Assembly (NCBI RefSeq): GCF_001045435.1
Contig: NZ_LFNG01000002.1
Span: 1-64,000, forward strand
Length of the DNA: 64,000 nucleotides
Origin: Chryseobacterium koreense CCUG 49689
GTDB lineage: Bacteria; Bacteroidota; Bacteroidia; Flavobacteriales; Weeksellaceae
Direction of reading: 5' to 3'
Part shown: positions 51,862 to 61,093 of the stretch, piece after piece
How the letters are laid out: every line of letters begins with the position of its first letter
Position numbering within the stretch: position 1 is the stretch's first letter
Position numbers and translations under genes: made by a program
Notes under the pieces: generated by a model
The model's input: the letters and a program-made list of their open reading frames with translations, nothing else
Told to the model about the DNA's origin: nothing
Databases searched by the model: none

Positions 51862-53604
51862 TTATTTGTTAATCTCTGAATAAACCGTAATAATGGTATT
51901 TAGAAGGTCATCCAGACTTTCTTCAGAAGGAACGGGTGCGTATTTTTCAAACTGGATTTGCTCAGAAAGTGCCCTGTATTTTTCGGCCAATAATTGTCCT
52001 TTCGATTGTTCGATGAACTGGTTGAATTCTGATTCAGAAGTGAGGGAATTCGCTTTTTTGGTTTCATTCTTCAGGTCTTCATAAGCAGCGAAGAACTTTT
52101 GAAATTCTTTATTTTCTTTTAATTTTTTTAGATATTCGATATTTTCTTCGAAACGGTTCCCTAAATCTTGTCTGATCAGCTCTTCAGTTTCTGCAATGGA
52201 GACAAAGTTTTTGTCGGCTTTTTGAAGTTGCGGCTTTCGTTTCCCTCTTTTTTTAAGCACCACGAAAAGTAGGGATACAAAACCAAAAAGCAACGCCAAA
52301 TTTCCAAAAACAATATTCCAGTTGATTTGGTTTTTTTCGGTGTCTTTGATGATCAGGTTGTTGGTTTGGAGAACCGGCGTGTTCACCGTTTCCAAAACAA
52401 TATTGGTGTAATCGTTCACTTTTTCCAACGTAGATTTCTCGTTCGCTATTTCTTGCGGGGTTTTCACGTTCAATGCGATCGATTTTGCCCCTAAATCGAC
52501 ATATTTTCCTTCATTGGGATCAAAAAAAGAAAAGTCTTCAAAAGTAATCGAAAGTGGACCGGCTTTTTTGGGAACCACAATATAATCTGCCGTGATCGCT
52601 CCGCTTAATCCATTTCGGCTGGCCACGGTTTTGTTGGTGATTTTGGGAGCGTAAGAAATATAGTCGCTGGATTCCACGATTTTCGGCAAATGGAGAGATT
52701 CGAAATTGCCCACGCCGGAAACTTTGACCGAAACCGTGACGGGTTTTTCAATTTCAGCATGTTCTGAAGCATTCTTGTGGATTACCGAAATCTCAAAATT
52801 CCCGACGGCATTTTTGTAGTTCGCAGGCATTCCATCCGGAAGTTTTTTTACATTCAGCCGCACAGGATTGGATTTGATTTTCTCCACTTTGTCGGCATTC
52901 GAAATTGATGCTGCAATTGGATTGATTTCTACATTTCCGGATTCCGATGGGAAAACGATGAACACCGCGATCACTTGCGAATTCATTCCCGCAGAGGTTT
53001 CGATTTCTGATTTTGCAAAACTAACGGTTCTGAAATTAGCGTTTCGTTGCTTAGGAATCTGGATGTTTCCAACCCTTCTGAAACTTCCGTAATCTTTGCT
53101 GTAAGCTCGCAACACTGCAATCGTGGATTCGTTTTTGTAAACTTCGCGATCCTGAATTTCAAGATTTAGGTAAATATTGTCTTCATCTGTGTTTACAGCG
53201 ACCGATGATTTTTTCTCCTGATCTCGCACATTGATGTCGAAAGGTTCGGTTTTGTATATTTTTCCGTTGACCGTCACCAAAACGGAACCGAATTTTATCT
53301 TTCCTGCCTGTTTCGGACTTAGGACGAGTTGGTAAACCATTTGATTTACCGCATCGCCTTTTTTCGCATCCAGAACGATGGTATTTTGCTCTGAAGCGGT
53401 CCCGATAATGTCAAATTTTGACAAGTCGGGCATTCTCAGCGGAGTTTCCTGCATCATGTTTTCACCGCTGATTTCCAATAAAACGGTGAGTTTGAAGCGT
53501 TGGTTTAGTTTTGCTTCTTTCACGTCAGAAACCGCCAAGGTAACTTGTCCGTAAGCAAAAAGCGCGGAGAACAAAGACAGTATGTATGGAATTTTCTTTT
53601 TCAT
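51862..53604 (-). CDS. batD: BatD-like aerotolerance protein
   Basis: The 580 residues begin at the inner ATG 53604 (MKKKIPYILSLFSALF, signal peptide, cut near AYGQ). Repeated beta domains follow (about 25-420), typical for BatD/oxygen-tolerance proteins (VSDVKEAKLNQRFKLTVLLE, SRNGLSGAITADYIVVPKKAG). A membrane helix (about 437-457, IVFGNLALLFGFVSLLFVVL) and a cytoplasmic helical tail (about 460-580) complete it. It is the last gene of the moxR-bat run. The start ATG overlaps the stop of the TPR gene (TGATG). Confidence 0.88.
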   Translation of the reverse strand: MKKKIPYILSLFSALFAYGQVTLAVSDVKEAKLNQRFKLTVLLEISGENMMQETPLRMPDLSKFDIIGTASEQNTIVLDAKKGDAVNQMVYQLVLSPKQAGKIKFGSVLVTVNGKIYKTEPFDINVRDQEKKSSVAVNTDEDNIYLNLEIQDREVYKNESTIAVLRAYSKDYGSFRRVGNIQIPKQRNANFRTVSFAKSEIETSAGMNSQVIAVFIVFPSESGNVEINPIAASISNADKVEKIKSNPVRLNVKKLPDGMPANYKNAVGNFEISVIHKNASEHAEIEKPVTVSVKVSGVGNFESLHLPKIVESSDYISYAPKITNKTVASRNGLSGAITADYIVVPKKAGPLSITFEDFSFFDPNEGKYVDLGAKSIALNVKTPQEIANEKSTLEKVNDYTNIVLETVNTPVLQTNNLIIKDTEKNQINWNIVFGNLALLFGFVSLLFVVLKKRGKRKPQLQKADKNFVSIAETEELIRQDLGNRFEENIEYLKKLKENKEFQKFFAAYEDLKNETKKANSLTSESEFNQFIEQSKGQLLAEKYRALSEQIQFEKYAPVPSEESLDDLLNTIITVYSEINK

Positions 53605-54347
53605 CACCAATCCTTTTCGTTGCTTTGCGGCATAGAATAGGAGTTTTTGTTGAGGATCCGTTTTGCGGTTTCTCTTTCTTTGTTTTCAACCCGGTTCATG
53701 ATGGAGTTTTCCAGGTCTTTCGGCATTTGGTTATTGTTGTTCGGCTGGTTTTGGTTAGGATCTTTTCCGGTGCCGCTTCCTTTATTTTGCTGACCATTTC
53801 CCTGTTCCTGTTTTGGGGTGTTTCCCTTTTCATTTCCTTGGTTTTGGTCTTTATTTTGGTCCTTTCCGCCACCTCCGCCGGAATTGTTTTTCTGGTCTTT
53901 TTGCTGCTGTTTTTCTTTTTCTTTCAGCATAGCGATTTCGTAATTTTTTCGGATGGTTTCGTTGTATGGATCTTGCTTCAATGCCTGTTTGTATAGTTCG
54001 GCTGCTTTTTTGGAGTCGTTTTTTTGCATATAGGCATTCCCCAAATTATAGAGGGCTGCTTTCTTGTCCGGAATAGTGGTTGAAAGTTTTTCGGCTTTTT
54101 CGAACTCTGCTTTTGCTTCTTCAAATTTGCCGCTTTTGTACAGGGCATTTCCTAAGTTATAATGTGCGGCAAAATCCCTGTCGTTCAATTTTGCGGCTTC
54201 CATAAATTTAGAGGATGCAGATTCATAGTTTTTCTGATCAAACTGCTGGTTTCCCTTAAAAATAAGGGTGTTGTAATTTTCTTGAGCTGAAGTAAAAATA
54301 AAACCTGTAATTGCAAGAATTGCCGAAAAAATAACATTTGTGTACAT
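53604..54347 (-). CDS. batC: BatC-like TPR protein
   Basis: The 247 residues have a signal peptide (cut near TSAQ). Three TPR units follow (about 25-135: DFAAHYNLGNALYKSGKFEE, AALYNLGNAYMQKNDSKKAA and neighbours). A Lys/Gln/Asn/Gly-rich low-complexity linker (about 150-215) and a short conserved end (MNRVENKERETAKRI) complete it. It is a periplasmic scaffold of the Bat complex by analogy. The low-complexity stretch gives an antisense hydrophobic frame that is a shadow. Confidence 0.87.
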   Translation of the reverse strand: MYTNVIFSAILAITGFIFTSAQENYNTLIFKGNQQFDQKNYESASSKFMEAAKLNDRDFAAHYNLGNALYKSGKFEEAKAEFEKAEKLSTTIPDKKAALYNLGNAYMQKNDSKKAAELYKQALKQDPYNETIRKNYEIAMLKEKEKQQQKDQKNNSGGGGGKDQNKDQNQGNEKGNTPKQEQGNGQQNKGSGTGKDPNQNQPNNNNQMPKDLENSIMNRVENKERETAKRILNKNSYSMPQSNEKDW

Positions 54348-54437
54348 TACTGCAAAATTATTCCTTTAATTGTTAACGAGGTAATGAGGAATTGTTAAAT
54401 TTCGGTTAAAATGTGGCTTTAATACTTTGATTTGCAC

Positions 54438-55445
54438 TTAAAGGTTAAATTCCCTCTTCGGATTCACCAGAAAAATGAACAGAAAGAAAAATAGCGAAAC
54501 CGCCAGAAAATATTGGTAATAATGAATTGCGTTCTGAGACTTCACCAAACTTTCAGAAGAAGTGGAAGTTTTATGTAATCCGTCAATGATTTCGGAGGTT
54601 GCATTGTCCAAATTATTTCCGTCCACATAAGTTCCGCCGGTTTCCTGGGCGATATTTTGCAATGCGTTGATTTGTCTTTTTGAAATCACAGTTTGTTCGT
54701 TCCGATCGGTTTTGTAGCCCATCAACTGACCGAAAACATATTCCGGAATCGGTGCGCCTTCCTCGGTTCCAATTCCAACGCTCACCACCGAAATTCCTTC
54801 TTTCTTCGCCAGACGAATCGCCGCTTTTTCATTTCCTTCATTATCTTCGCCGTCGCTCAATAAAACGACTTTTCTCGAACCTTTTGCCACGTTTTTGAAT
54901 TTCTCTGCCGCGACTTTCATTCCGTTTAAGAAATCGGTTCCCTGAATTTTCATCACGTTGGTTTCAATTCCGCCAATGTAAGTTTCTGCTGCTGAGTAGT
55001 CAGTCGTCAATGGCATGATTGAAGATGCTTCTCCCGCGAAAACCACAATTCCGACTTTATCGTTCTTCATCTTCGACATTGTTTGAACCATGATGTTTTT
55101 CGCCATGTCCAATCGGTTTGGATTGATGTCTTGCGCATTCATGGAGTTGGAAACATCGAGCAGGAAAATCACATTATTCATTTTTTGTTTGGACTGTATT
55201 TCTTCGGATCCACTCAGAACATCTACGATGGAGAGAATCAGAAAGAATGTCGCGATTAAATAGAGCACCGGTAAAACTTTGGAAAATCCGGATTTTTTCT
55301 CGAAAAGTTGCTCCTGGAATCTGGACTCGGCAAAAATGTTTTTCCGCTTGCTTTTCCATTTTAAATAAGCGAACATGATGAATCCCAGCAGCGGCAAAAG
55401 CAGCAGCAGCAATAGATACCAATTATTTCCTAAATACCAATTCAC
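54438..55445 (-). CDS. batB: BatB-like VWA membrane protein
   Basis: The 335 residues have N-terminal membrane helices (about 8-28 and 55-75), a von Willebrand A domain (about 88-290) and a C-terminal helix (about 308-328, YQYFLAVSLFFFLFIFLV). The metal-ion site reads DVSNSM (DxSxS) with VVLLSDGEDNEGN later. BatA and BatB form a pair in Bacteroides. It is followed after 90 bp by the TPR gene. Confidence 0.9.
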   Translation of the reverse strand: MNWYLGNNWYLLLLLLLPLLGFIMFAYLKWKSKRKNIFAESRFQEQLFEKKSGFSKVLPVLYLIATFFLILSIVDVLSGSEEIQSKQKMNNVIFLLDVSNSMNAQDINPNRLDMAKNIMVQTMSKMKNDKVGIVVFAGEASSIMPLTTDYSAAETYIGGIETNVMKIQGTDFLNGMKVAAEKFKNVAKGSRKVVLLSDGEDNEGNEKAAIRLAKKEGISVVSVGIGTEEGAPIPEYVFGQLMGYKTDRNEQTVISKRQINALQNIAQETGGTYVDGNNLDNATSEIIDGLHKTSTSSESLVKSQNAIHYYQYFLAVSLFFFLFIFLVNPKREFNL

Positions 55446-55540
55446 AAAAATTTTGTTTAAAGTTTGAATTTGTTTGAGGTTGCTGGGAGAGATTTGATTT
55501 TCATTTTTGACTTAAAACTTAAAAACCCGATCACTATCTT

Positions 55541-56548
55541 TCAGCTCAGAAACCTGTAAAATACCCACCTCAAAATTGCATCCAGCAACAAAACACCGAG
55601 TGCAATCCACAAAAACGTTCTAAAATATTCCTGATAATTATACAGTTTTGAAGTTTTCAGTTCTGATTTTTCTAGCTGGTTGATCTCATTGTAAACTTCT
55701 TCCAGGCTTTGAACTGAAGTTGCTCTAAAGTATTTTCCGCCGGTAGTTTGCGCAATTTCCCTCAGAACGGGTTCATCAATTTTAACTTCCACTTCATTGA
55801 ACACCAAATCTCCGAAAATATCAATATTTGTAGGCATTAAAGCATATCCGTTGGTGCCAATCCCGATGGAGTAAACCTTTATTCCGTTGGCTTTGGCGAG
55901 TTGTGCGCCCACTTGCGGCGGCATCGCATTTTCGATGGTGTTTACGCCGTCTGTCATCAAAATGATGATTTTTGATTTTGCCTTGGAGTTTTTCAAATGG
56001 CTTACCGCTACGGAAAGTCCTTCGCCAATCGCGGTTCCGGGTTGCAGTTCCAAAGTGTTCAGATTGTCCAATTCATCTAAAATAACGGCATGATCGGAAG
56101 TTACGGGAACTTTTGTAAAAGCCTCGCCGGAATAAGTCACCAGTCCAATTCGGTCTGCAGGTCTTTGCAACACGAAATTTTTTGCGATTTTTTTTAATGC
56201 GGTCAATCGGTCCGGTTCCAGATCTTTAGCCAACATACTGAGGGAAACATCCACAGAGAGCATGATGTCGATTCCCTTTGAGTCGTCATTGTTTTGGGAG
56301 ATAGTGAATGTTCTCGGACGTGCAATCGCGATGATCAATGCCGATAGAATCAAGTATTTCGAAATTTTTAGCAGAAATAAAACAAAAAGGATCCCTTTGT
56401 TTTCTTCCATGTTTTTGGTGGAAGGTACTTTGATTCCGGTTCGTTTCTTCTTCTTTACGTCTAAAATCAAAAGCGGAATAAACGCCAAAAACAGCAGCAG
56501 CAACCATGGACTGTAAAACTCGAAATTGGGAAAAATCGTTTCCATCAT
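55541..56548 (-). CDS. batA: BatA-like VWA membrane protein
   Basis: The 335 residues have two N-terminal hydrophobic segments (about 13-28 and 50-75), a VWA domain (about 90-290) and a C-terminal helix (TFLWIALGVLLLDAILRWVF). The metal-ion site is DVSLSM, with IIILMTDGVNTIEN later. The start codon follows directly on the stop of the preceding gene (TAA-ATG-ATG), so either of two ATGs may serve. It pairs with BatB 96 bp downstream. Confidence 0.9.
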   Translation of the reverse strand: MMETIFPNFEFYSPWLLLLFLAFIPLLILDVKKKKRTGIKVPSTKNMEENKGILFVLFLLKISKYLILSALIIAIARPRTFTISQNNDDSKGIDIMLSVDVSLSMLAKDLEPDRLTALKKIAKNFVLQRPADRIGLVTYSGEAFTKVPVTSDHAVILDELDNLNTLELQPGTAIGEGLSVAVSHLKNSKAKSKIIILMTDGVNTIENAMPPQVGAQLAKANGIKVYSIGIGTNGYALMPTNIDIFGDLVFNEVEVKIDEPVLREIAQTTGGKYFRATSVQSLEEVYNEINQLEKSELKTSKLYNYQEYFRTFLWIALGVLLLDAILRWVFYRFLS

Positions 56549-57448
56549 TTATATTCCTGTTCTTAAATGTTCAGCTTCCAGATCTTTTGAGGACCGTTTT
56601 ACAAAAGCACGGATATCTTCTAAATCTTTTGACATGGTGGCCTGATCCGGAAATGTTTTTGCGAATTTCACCAAGTCGCTTCGCAGAAAGACGTCTTCCA
56701 CGATTTCCTCGTTTTCTCTGGAAATGGTATTGTTCGTTTTCAAAACATCAATGAGGTCGTCGGTGAGCAAAACATCTGCCGGGATTCTGTATTGTTTGGT
56801 GATAAAGTTTCTGGAGATATCGATCAGTTCCACATAAAACGAGCGGTAATTTCCGGATTCTATATATTTTTTCTTTTTCAAACCCTCCAATTCTCGCAAG
56901 GTTTGATTGGTCATGATGACCGGCGAATTTTTTCTTCGTTTCGCGAATTTCAAGATTTGCCAAATAATGAAAATCAAGGCAATAAGCGCTAAAACTCCCA
57001 GAATGTACCATTTGTAGAGTTCCCAATAATCCTGCACTTGGAGTTTTACCTCTTTGTTTTTCATGATGTCATTGATCTGGTCGCCTTTTTGCGCAGTGTT
57101 GATGACTTCCACCTCATAAGGAATGGTGTGGTAAACTTGTCCGCCGATTTTGAAATCCAGCGCGGGAATACTGAACTTTCCCTCCTCGAAAACTTGAAAT
57201 TCGATGATTCTTTCGTAGAAATCCTGCTGTTTGCTGATGCTGTCTTTCACCTCTTCGAAATGGAACGGAAGCAATTCGTTCTTCGGTGCGGAAACCACAT
57301 CTTTCCCCTGAAGATTGGAGATGTTGATTTTAAAAACGCCGACTTCTCCCAACGCCAAGGTTTTTTTGTCGAGTCTGGAACCCAGTATTTGCGATTGCCC
57401 GAAAATGCTGAGAACAGTTAATAGGATTAAAAATGTTTTTTTGAACAT
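56549..57448 (-). CDS. Bat operon membrane protein between DUF58 and BatA genes
   Basis: The 299 residues have a signal peptide (cut near FGQSQ, about 19), a periplasmic beta domain of about 120 residues (LDKKTLALGEVGVFKINISN), one membrane helix (about 148-168, WYILGVLALIALIFIIWQIL) and a cytoplasmic helical domain (about 180-295, ITKQYRIPADVLLTDDLIDVL). The layout is a short version of BatD. Genes at this place in Bacteroidota moxR operons are usually listed as hypothetical or DUF4381-like. Both neighbours abut it without gap, so it is a core member of the operon. Confidence 0.85.
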   Translation of the reverse strand: MFKKTFLILLTVLSIFGQSQILGSRLDKKTLALGEVGVFKINISNLQGKDVVSAPKNELLPFHFEEVKDSISKQQDFYERIIEFQVFEEGKFSIPALDFKIGGQVYHTIPYEVEVINTAQKGDQINDIMKNKEVKLQVQDYWELYKWYILGVLALIALIFIIWQILKFAKRRKNSPVIMTNQTLRELEGLKKKKYIESGNYRSFYVELIDISRNFITKQYRIPADVLLTDDLIDVLKTNNTISRENEEIVEDVFLRSDLVKFAKTFPDQATMSKDLEDIRAFVKRSSKDLEAEHLRTGI

Positions 57449-58312
57449 CTATCTTTTTCTAAAATATTCGTAAAGATATCTGGAGTAATCATCCGCGGTC
57501 TTCACATTCATAAAGGTCGCCGAGGAGTTCTCGAAATCTTCGGTAATTTTTTTAATTTTCTGTTTTTGATTTTCCGCAAAATGATAACGCCATCTTGCGG
57601 CGGAGGTATTGGCCCAAACTTGTCTGCCGGTTTCTGCATCCCGAAACAGGGCATAGCCGATATCCGGAATCTCATCATCTTTATCGTCAAAAATTCTCAT
57701 TCCAAGCAATTGGTGCTTTTTGGAGGCCACCCGCAAAATCTTCAAATCATACTGGTCCTCAAAATCAGAAAACAGGAAAACCATTGATTTTCTCTTGAAA
57801 ACACTCATCATAAACTGTAAGGCTTCATCTATTTTTGATTCTGCGGGAACATGTTCAGCACTCAAGATGGTGCTCAGAATTGCCAAAATATGTTTTTTTC
57901 CTTTTTTGGGGGGAATTACTTTATAGACTTTGTCGGCGAAAAGGATTAATCCCACCTTATCGTTGTTTCCAGCTGCTGAAAATCCCAGACTTGCGCAGAT
58001 TTCAGCGACATATTCTCTTTTCAGCTGCGTTTTTGTGCCGTAATCCATCGATGCGGAAATATCCACCAAAAGCATCAGTGTCAGTTCACGCTCTTCTTCC
58101 ATCACTTTCACATAAGGTTCCCTGAAACGAGCGGTTTTGTTCCAGTCGATTCGCCGGATGTCGTCACCAAACTGATAGCGCCTCACCTCAGAAAAGGTCA
58201 TTCCCTGTCCTTTGAAGGCACTGTGATATTGCCCCATCAAAGTGGATTCCGTCTTTTTCTTGGTACGGATTTCAATCTGCCTGACTTTCTTGATGATGTC
58301 TTTTATTTCCAT
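57449..58312 (-). CDS. DUF58 domain protein of the moxR-bat operon
   Basis: The 287-residue cytosolic protein has the DUF58 core: GQGMTFSEVRRYQFGDDIRR, IDWNKTARFREPYVK and EERELTLMLLVDISASMDYG. The last resembles a VWA metal site (DISAS). DUF58 genes almost always sit next to moxR ATPases; the proteins may be chaperone clients or adaptors. The stop codon abuts the start of the next gene (TAG-ATG). It lies 71 bp after moxR. Confidence 0.92.
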   Translation of the reverse strand: MEIKDIIKKVRQIEIRTKKKTESTLMGQYHSAFKGQGMTFSEVRRYQFGDDIRRIDWNKTARFREPYVKVMEEERELTLMLLVDISASMDYGTKTQLKREYVAEICASLGFSAAGNNDKVGLILFADKVYKVIPPKKGKKHILAILSTILSAEHVPAESKIDEALQFMMSVFKRKSMVFLFSDFEDQYDLKILRVASKKHQLLGMRIFDDKDDEIPDIGYALFRDAETGRQVWANTSAARWRYHFAENQKQKIKKITEDFENSSATFMNVKTADDYSRYLYEYFRKR

Positions 58313-58383
58313 TCTTCGGTTCCAGTTTCAAATATCGGGAGTTCGCTAGCTAAGTTCTGCAATTTTCTGCAGTTCCAGCTGAT

Positions 58384-59388
58384 CTATGGTGCCTGGATTT
58401 TTCCCAATATTTTATTGATGATTTCATCTGAGGTAATTTCTTCAGCTTCTGCCTCGAAACTTAATCCGATTCTGTGCCGAAGGACATCTTTGGCGATTTC
58501 TTTCACGTCTTCCGGAATCACGAAGGCCCGGTTTTTCAAAAAAGCCATAGCTCTGGAGGCGATTGCTAAATTGATCGATGCTCTGGGTGAAGCCCCAAAA
58601 CTCAAATAATTTTTTAGTTCAGAAAGTCCGTATTTTTCAGGGAAACGTGTCGCGAAAACCATGTCGAGAATATATTTCTCAATTTTTTCGTCCACATAAA
58701 TTTGGTTGATGAGCTGCTTTGCATCCAATACATTCTGCATAGAAATCACTGATCGGATTTCCGGTTGGTGAGAGGTGGCGACCATCTGCATAATCTTTCT
58801 TTCGTCCTCAAATTCCGGATAAGTGATGGTGCATTTCAGCATGAAACGGTCGCTTTGTGCTTCCGGCAAAAGGTAGGTTCCCTCTTGGTCGATCGGGTTT
58901 TGTGTAGCCAAGACGAGGAATGGTTTAGGAAGCTGCATGGTTTCATCACCGATGGTTACTTGCTTTTCCTGCATCGCTTCCAGAAGTGCAGACTGCACTT
59001 TCGAAGGAGCCCGGTTGATTTCATCTGCCAAAACGAAATTGGCGAAAATCGGTCCGCGTTTGATGGAGAAATCATTGTCTTTAATGTTATACATCATGGT
59101 TCCCACCACATCGGCAGGAAGCAAGTCGGGCGTAAACTGGATTCTGGAGAAATCGCCATGGACCGCATCTGCCAAAGTTCTAATCGCTAAAGTTTTCGCT
59201 AATCCCGGAACGCCTTCCAACAACACGTGACCGTTTCCTAAAAGTCCGATCAGGAGTCGGTCCACCATATATTCCTGACCGATGATTGCTTTGTTGATCT
59301 CTTGTTTTAAAAGCGAAAAAAAGTAATTCAGCTCCCTTACTTTTTCTGTCAATTGTCTGATATCTTCTGCTTGATGTAGTTCCGCCAT
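58384..59388 (-). CDS. MoxR-type AAA+ ATPase
   Basis: The 334 residues contain Walker A GVPGLAKT (about 57-64; the MoxR form without GK pair), Walker B VLADEINRAP with the SKVQSALLEAMQEKQVTIG helix-2 insert, sensor 1 ATQNPIDQEGTY and Arg-finger region EAQSDRFM. MoxR ATPases act as chaperones for VWA-protein partners such as BatA/BatB. It is the first gene of the seven-gene run; no clear TAnnTTTG box was found upstream. Confidence 0.94.
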   Translation of the reverse strand: MAELHQAEDIRQLTEKVRELNYFFSLLKQEINKAIIGQEYMVDRLLIGLLGNGHVLLEGVPGLAKTLAIRTLADAVHGDFSRIQFTPDLLPADVVGTMMYNIKDNDFSIKRGPIFANFVLADEINRAPSKVQSALLEAMQEKQVTIGDETMQLPKPFLVLATQNPIDQEGTYLLPEAQSDRFMLKCTITYPEFEDERKIMQMVATSHQPEIRSVISMQNVLDAKQLINQIYVDEKIEKYILDMVFATRFPEKYGLSELKNYLSFGASPRASINLAIASRAMAFLKNRAFVIPEDVKEIAKDVLRHRIGLSFEAEAEEITSDEIINKILGKIQAP

Positions 59389-59593
59389 AGTTTCTTGTGG
59401 ATTTAATCGGTAAATTTCTAATAAATACCGACACCAATCAACACAATTAATGCCAATGGTGAGTTAAAGTTTGTTAAAAGAAGGGAGTCTGAAGCGCAAA
59501 AACCGCAGACGGATTTTTACTGATTTCAGTATTTTGATTTGGGAGGGGTGTTTTCTGTTTGTTAATCCAAGACCAATTCTTATTGCATCACCA

Positions 59594-59628
59594 TTTGGTC
59601 TTCGGTCCTCCAACTTCGCTCTTCGGAC
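59594..59628 (+). repeat. Heptamer array upstream of the DinB-like gene
   Basis: TTTGGTC, TTCGGTC, CTCCAAC, TTCGCTC, TTCGGAC: five 7-mers ending 8 bp before the TACCTTTG box, so the array covers the -33 region and not the leader. Confidence 0.7.
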
Positions 59629-59636
59629 TTTTTCCG

Positions 59637-59644
59637 TACCTTTG
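59637..59644 (+). promoter_or_regulatory. -7 box of the DinB-like gene (TACCTTTG)
   Basis: TACCTTTG fits TAnnTTTG and lies 18 bp before ATG 59663. It lies inside the longest open frame and so argues for the inner start. Confidence 0.6.
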
Positions 59645-59662
59645 GACACTAAATCATTCCAA

Positions 59663-60133
59663 ATGAACTATCATTTTCAGGCACACCGTCAGGTTCGAAA
59701 AAACCTACTGGAAATTCTGCAGAATTGCTCCATGCAGGATTTGATGCTGATTCCGGATGGCTTCAACAATAATATGTATTGGAACATCGCGCACACCGTT
59801 GCAACCCAGCAACTTCTTTGCTATTATCTCAGCGGAAATCCCTTTAGAATAGACAAATACTGGATTGAAACCTACAAGAAAGGGACACTTCCCAACCTGA
59901 ATGTGCAGCAGTCCGAAGTGGACGATTTGGCATTCCTTCTTATCGAAACTTCAAAGATTTTACTCAAAGATTATGACGCCGATTTATTTTCAGAATACAC
60001 GCCTTATACCACGAGTTTTGGTTTGGATTTAAAAAATATTCAGGACGCCATTATCTTTAACAATATGCATGAAAGCCTGCACTATGGTTATGCGATGGCG
60101 CAGAAAAGGGCGATTCTGGGAGAAGAATTTTAA
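59663..60133 (+). CDS. DinB-like four-helix protein
   Basis: The 156 residues start at MNYHFQAHRQVRKNLLEIL; the frame upstream runs through the heptamers and the promoter box and is not coding. The metal-binding-type helices of the DinB/YfiT superfamily are visible: NMYWNIAHTVATQQLLCYYL (His in helix 2) and HESLHYGYAMAQKRAI (two His in helix 4), which would give a three-His site. Members include thiol transferases; the role here is unknown. Its stop codon directly touches an AT-rich heptamer array. Confidence 0.85.
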   Translation: MNYHFQAHRQVRKNLLEILQNCSMQDLMLIPDGFNNNMYWNIAHTVATQQLLCYYLSGNPFRIDKYWIETYKKGTLPNLNVQQSEVDDLAFLLIETSKILLKDYDADLFSEYTPYTTSFGLDLKNIQDAIIFNNMHESLHYGYAMAQKRAILGEEF

Positions 60134-60168
60134 AATAATTAAAAATTAAAAATGAACAATTAATAATT
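60134..60168 (+). repeat. AT-rich heptamer array, directly after a stop codon
   Basis: AATAATT, AAAAATT, AAAAATG, AACAATT, AATAATT: five 7-mers beginning at the base after the TAA of the DinB-like gene. Its reverse complement resembles the array at 60211-60238. Confidence 0.7.
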
Positions 60169-60210
60169 GGGCTGTAAAAGTGGCCAAAGTTTAATCAATA
60201 TTGAAGTAAA

Positions 60211-60238
60211 CATTATTCATTATTAATTCTTCATTATT
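60211..60238 (-). repeat. AT-rich heptamer array, inverted, in the rlmB leader
   Basis: Plus strand CATTATT, CATTATT, AATTCTT, CATTATT; the minus strand gives AATAATG-type units like 60134-60168. It ends 12 bp before the rlmB ATG. Confidence 0.7.
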
Positions 60239-60250
60239 CCTTATAAAAAT

Positions 60251-60988
60251 ATGAAAGACGACTTTATTTTTGGATTGCGCCCGGTCATCGAGGCCATTGA
60301 GGCTGGTAAAACCATCGACAAAATATTTTTGCAAAACGCGTTGCAGGGTCCGATTTACGCTGAACTGAAAGCGCTTTTGAGCAAACACAAAATCCGACCG
60401 AATTACGTTCCTGTAGAGAAACTGAATCGGTTTACCCGAAAAAACCACCAAGGTGTGGTTGCCTTTATTTCGGATGTGCCTTTTCATTCCATTGAAAACA
60501 TTTTGCCCGAGATCTTTGAAGCTGGGAAAACCCCGTTTCTCTTGATTTTGGACCGATTGACCGATGTTCGAAATTTCGGCGCGATCTGCAGAACTGCGGA
60601 ATGTGTAGGAATCGATGCGGTCATTATTCCGGAAAAAGGAGCGTCGCCCATTAATTCAGATGCCATAAAGACTTCGGCAGGTGCGATTTATAATATGAAG
60701 ATCTGCAAAGAGAAAAACTTGGCACATACCGTGGATTTCCTGCAGCAATCAGGCGTTCAGATTTTTGCCGCCACCGAAAAAGCCCAAAAACTGGTTTACG
60801 ATGTGGATTTCACTCAACCATGCGCTTTGGTAATGGGTAATGAGGAGACTGGAATTTCTAAAGAGGTCCTGCATCATTCCGACGAAAAAATCAAATTACC
60901 CATTGAGGGAAAAACCCAGTCGCTGAATGTTTCCGTGGCATGTGGAGCGATTTTGTATGAAGCGGTTCGTCAGAGATTTCAGGGGTAA
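60251..60988 (+). CDS. rlmB: 23S rRNA (guanosine-2'-O-)-methyltransferase RlmB
   Basis: RlmB methylates the 2'-OH of G2251 in the 23S rRNA P-loop. The 245 residues have the N-terminal substrate-binding domain (FIFGLRPVIEAIEAGKTID) and the SPOUT knot domain with motif 1 DRLTDVRNFGAICRTAE, motif 2 LVMGNEETGIS and motif 3 LPIEGKTQSLNVSVACGAIL. All catalytic segments are present. Confidence 0.94.
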   Translation: MKDDFIFGLRPVIEAIEAGKTIDKIFLQNALQGPIYAELKALLSKHKIRPNYVPVEKLNRFTRKNHQGVVAFISDVPFHSIENILPEIFEAGKTPFLLILDRLTDVRNFGAICRTAECVGIDAVIIPEKGASPINSDAIKTSAGAIYNMKICKEKNLAHTVDFLQQSGVQIFAATEKAQKLVYDVDFTQPCALVMGNEETGISKEVLHHSDEKIKLPIEGKTQSLNVSVACGAILYEAVRQRFQG

Positions 60989-61093
60989 ATTTTATTTGGA
61001 GAACTTTCTGAAGCTGCATTGAAACTTATCATCGCCAAATCATGACAGAGCAAAGTAGAAGGCATTTTTTTATCTTTACTTAAAAATTGGCCC

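Noticed and set aside
53586-53996. Plus-strand hydrophobic frame of 136 codons opposite the BatC-like gene
   Set aside because: It mirrors the Lys/Gln/Gly-rich linker of the TPR protein, which gives Phe/Leu/Val-rich antisense; not a membrane protein gene.
59471-59662. N-terminal extension of the DinB-like protein by 64 codons
   Set aside because: It would run through the heptamer array and the TACCTTTG box and adds no family sequence.
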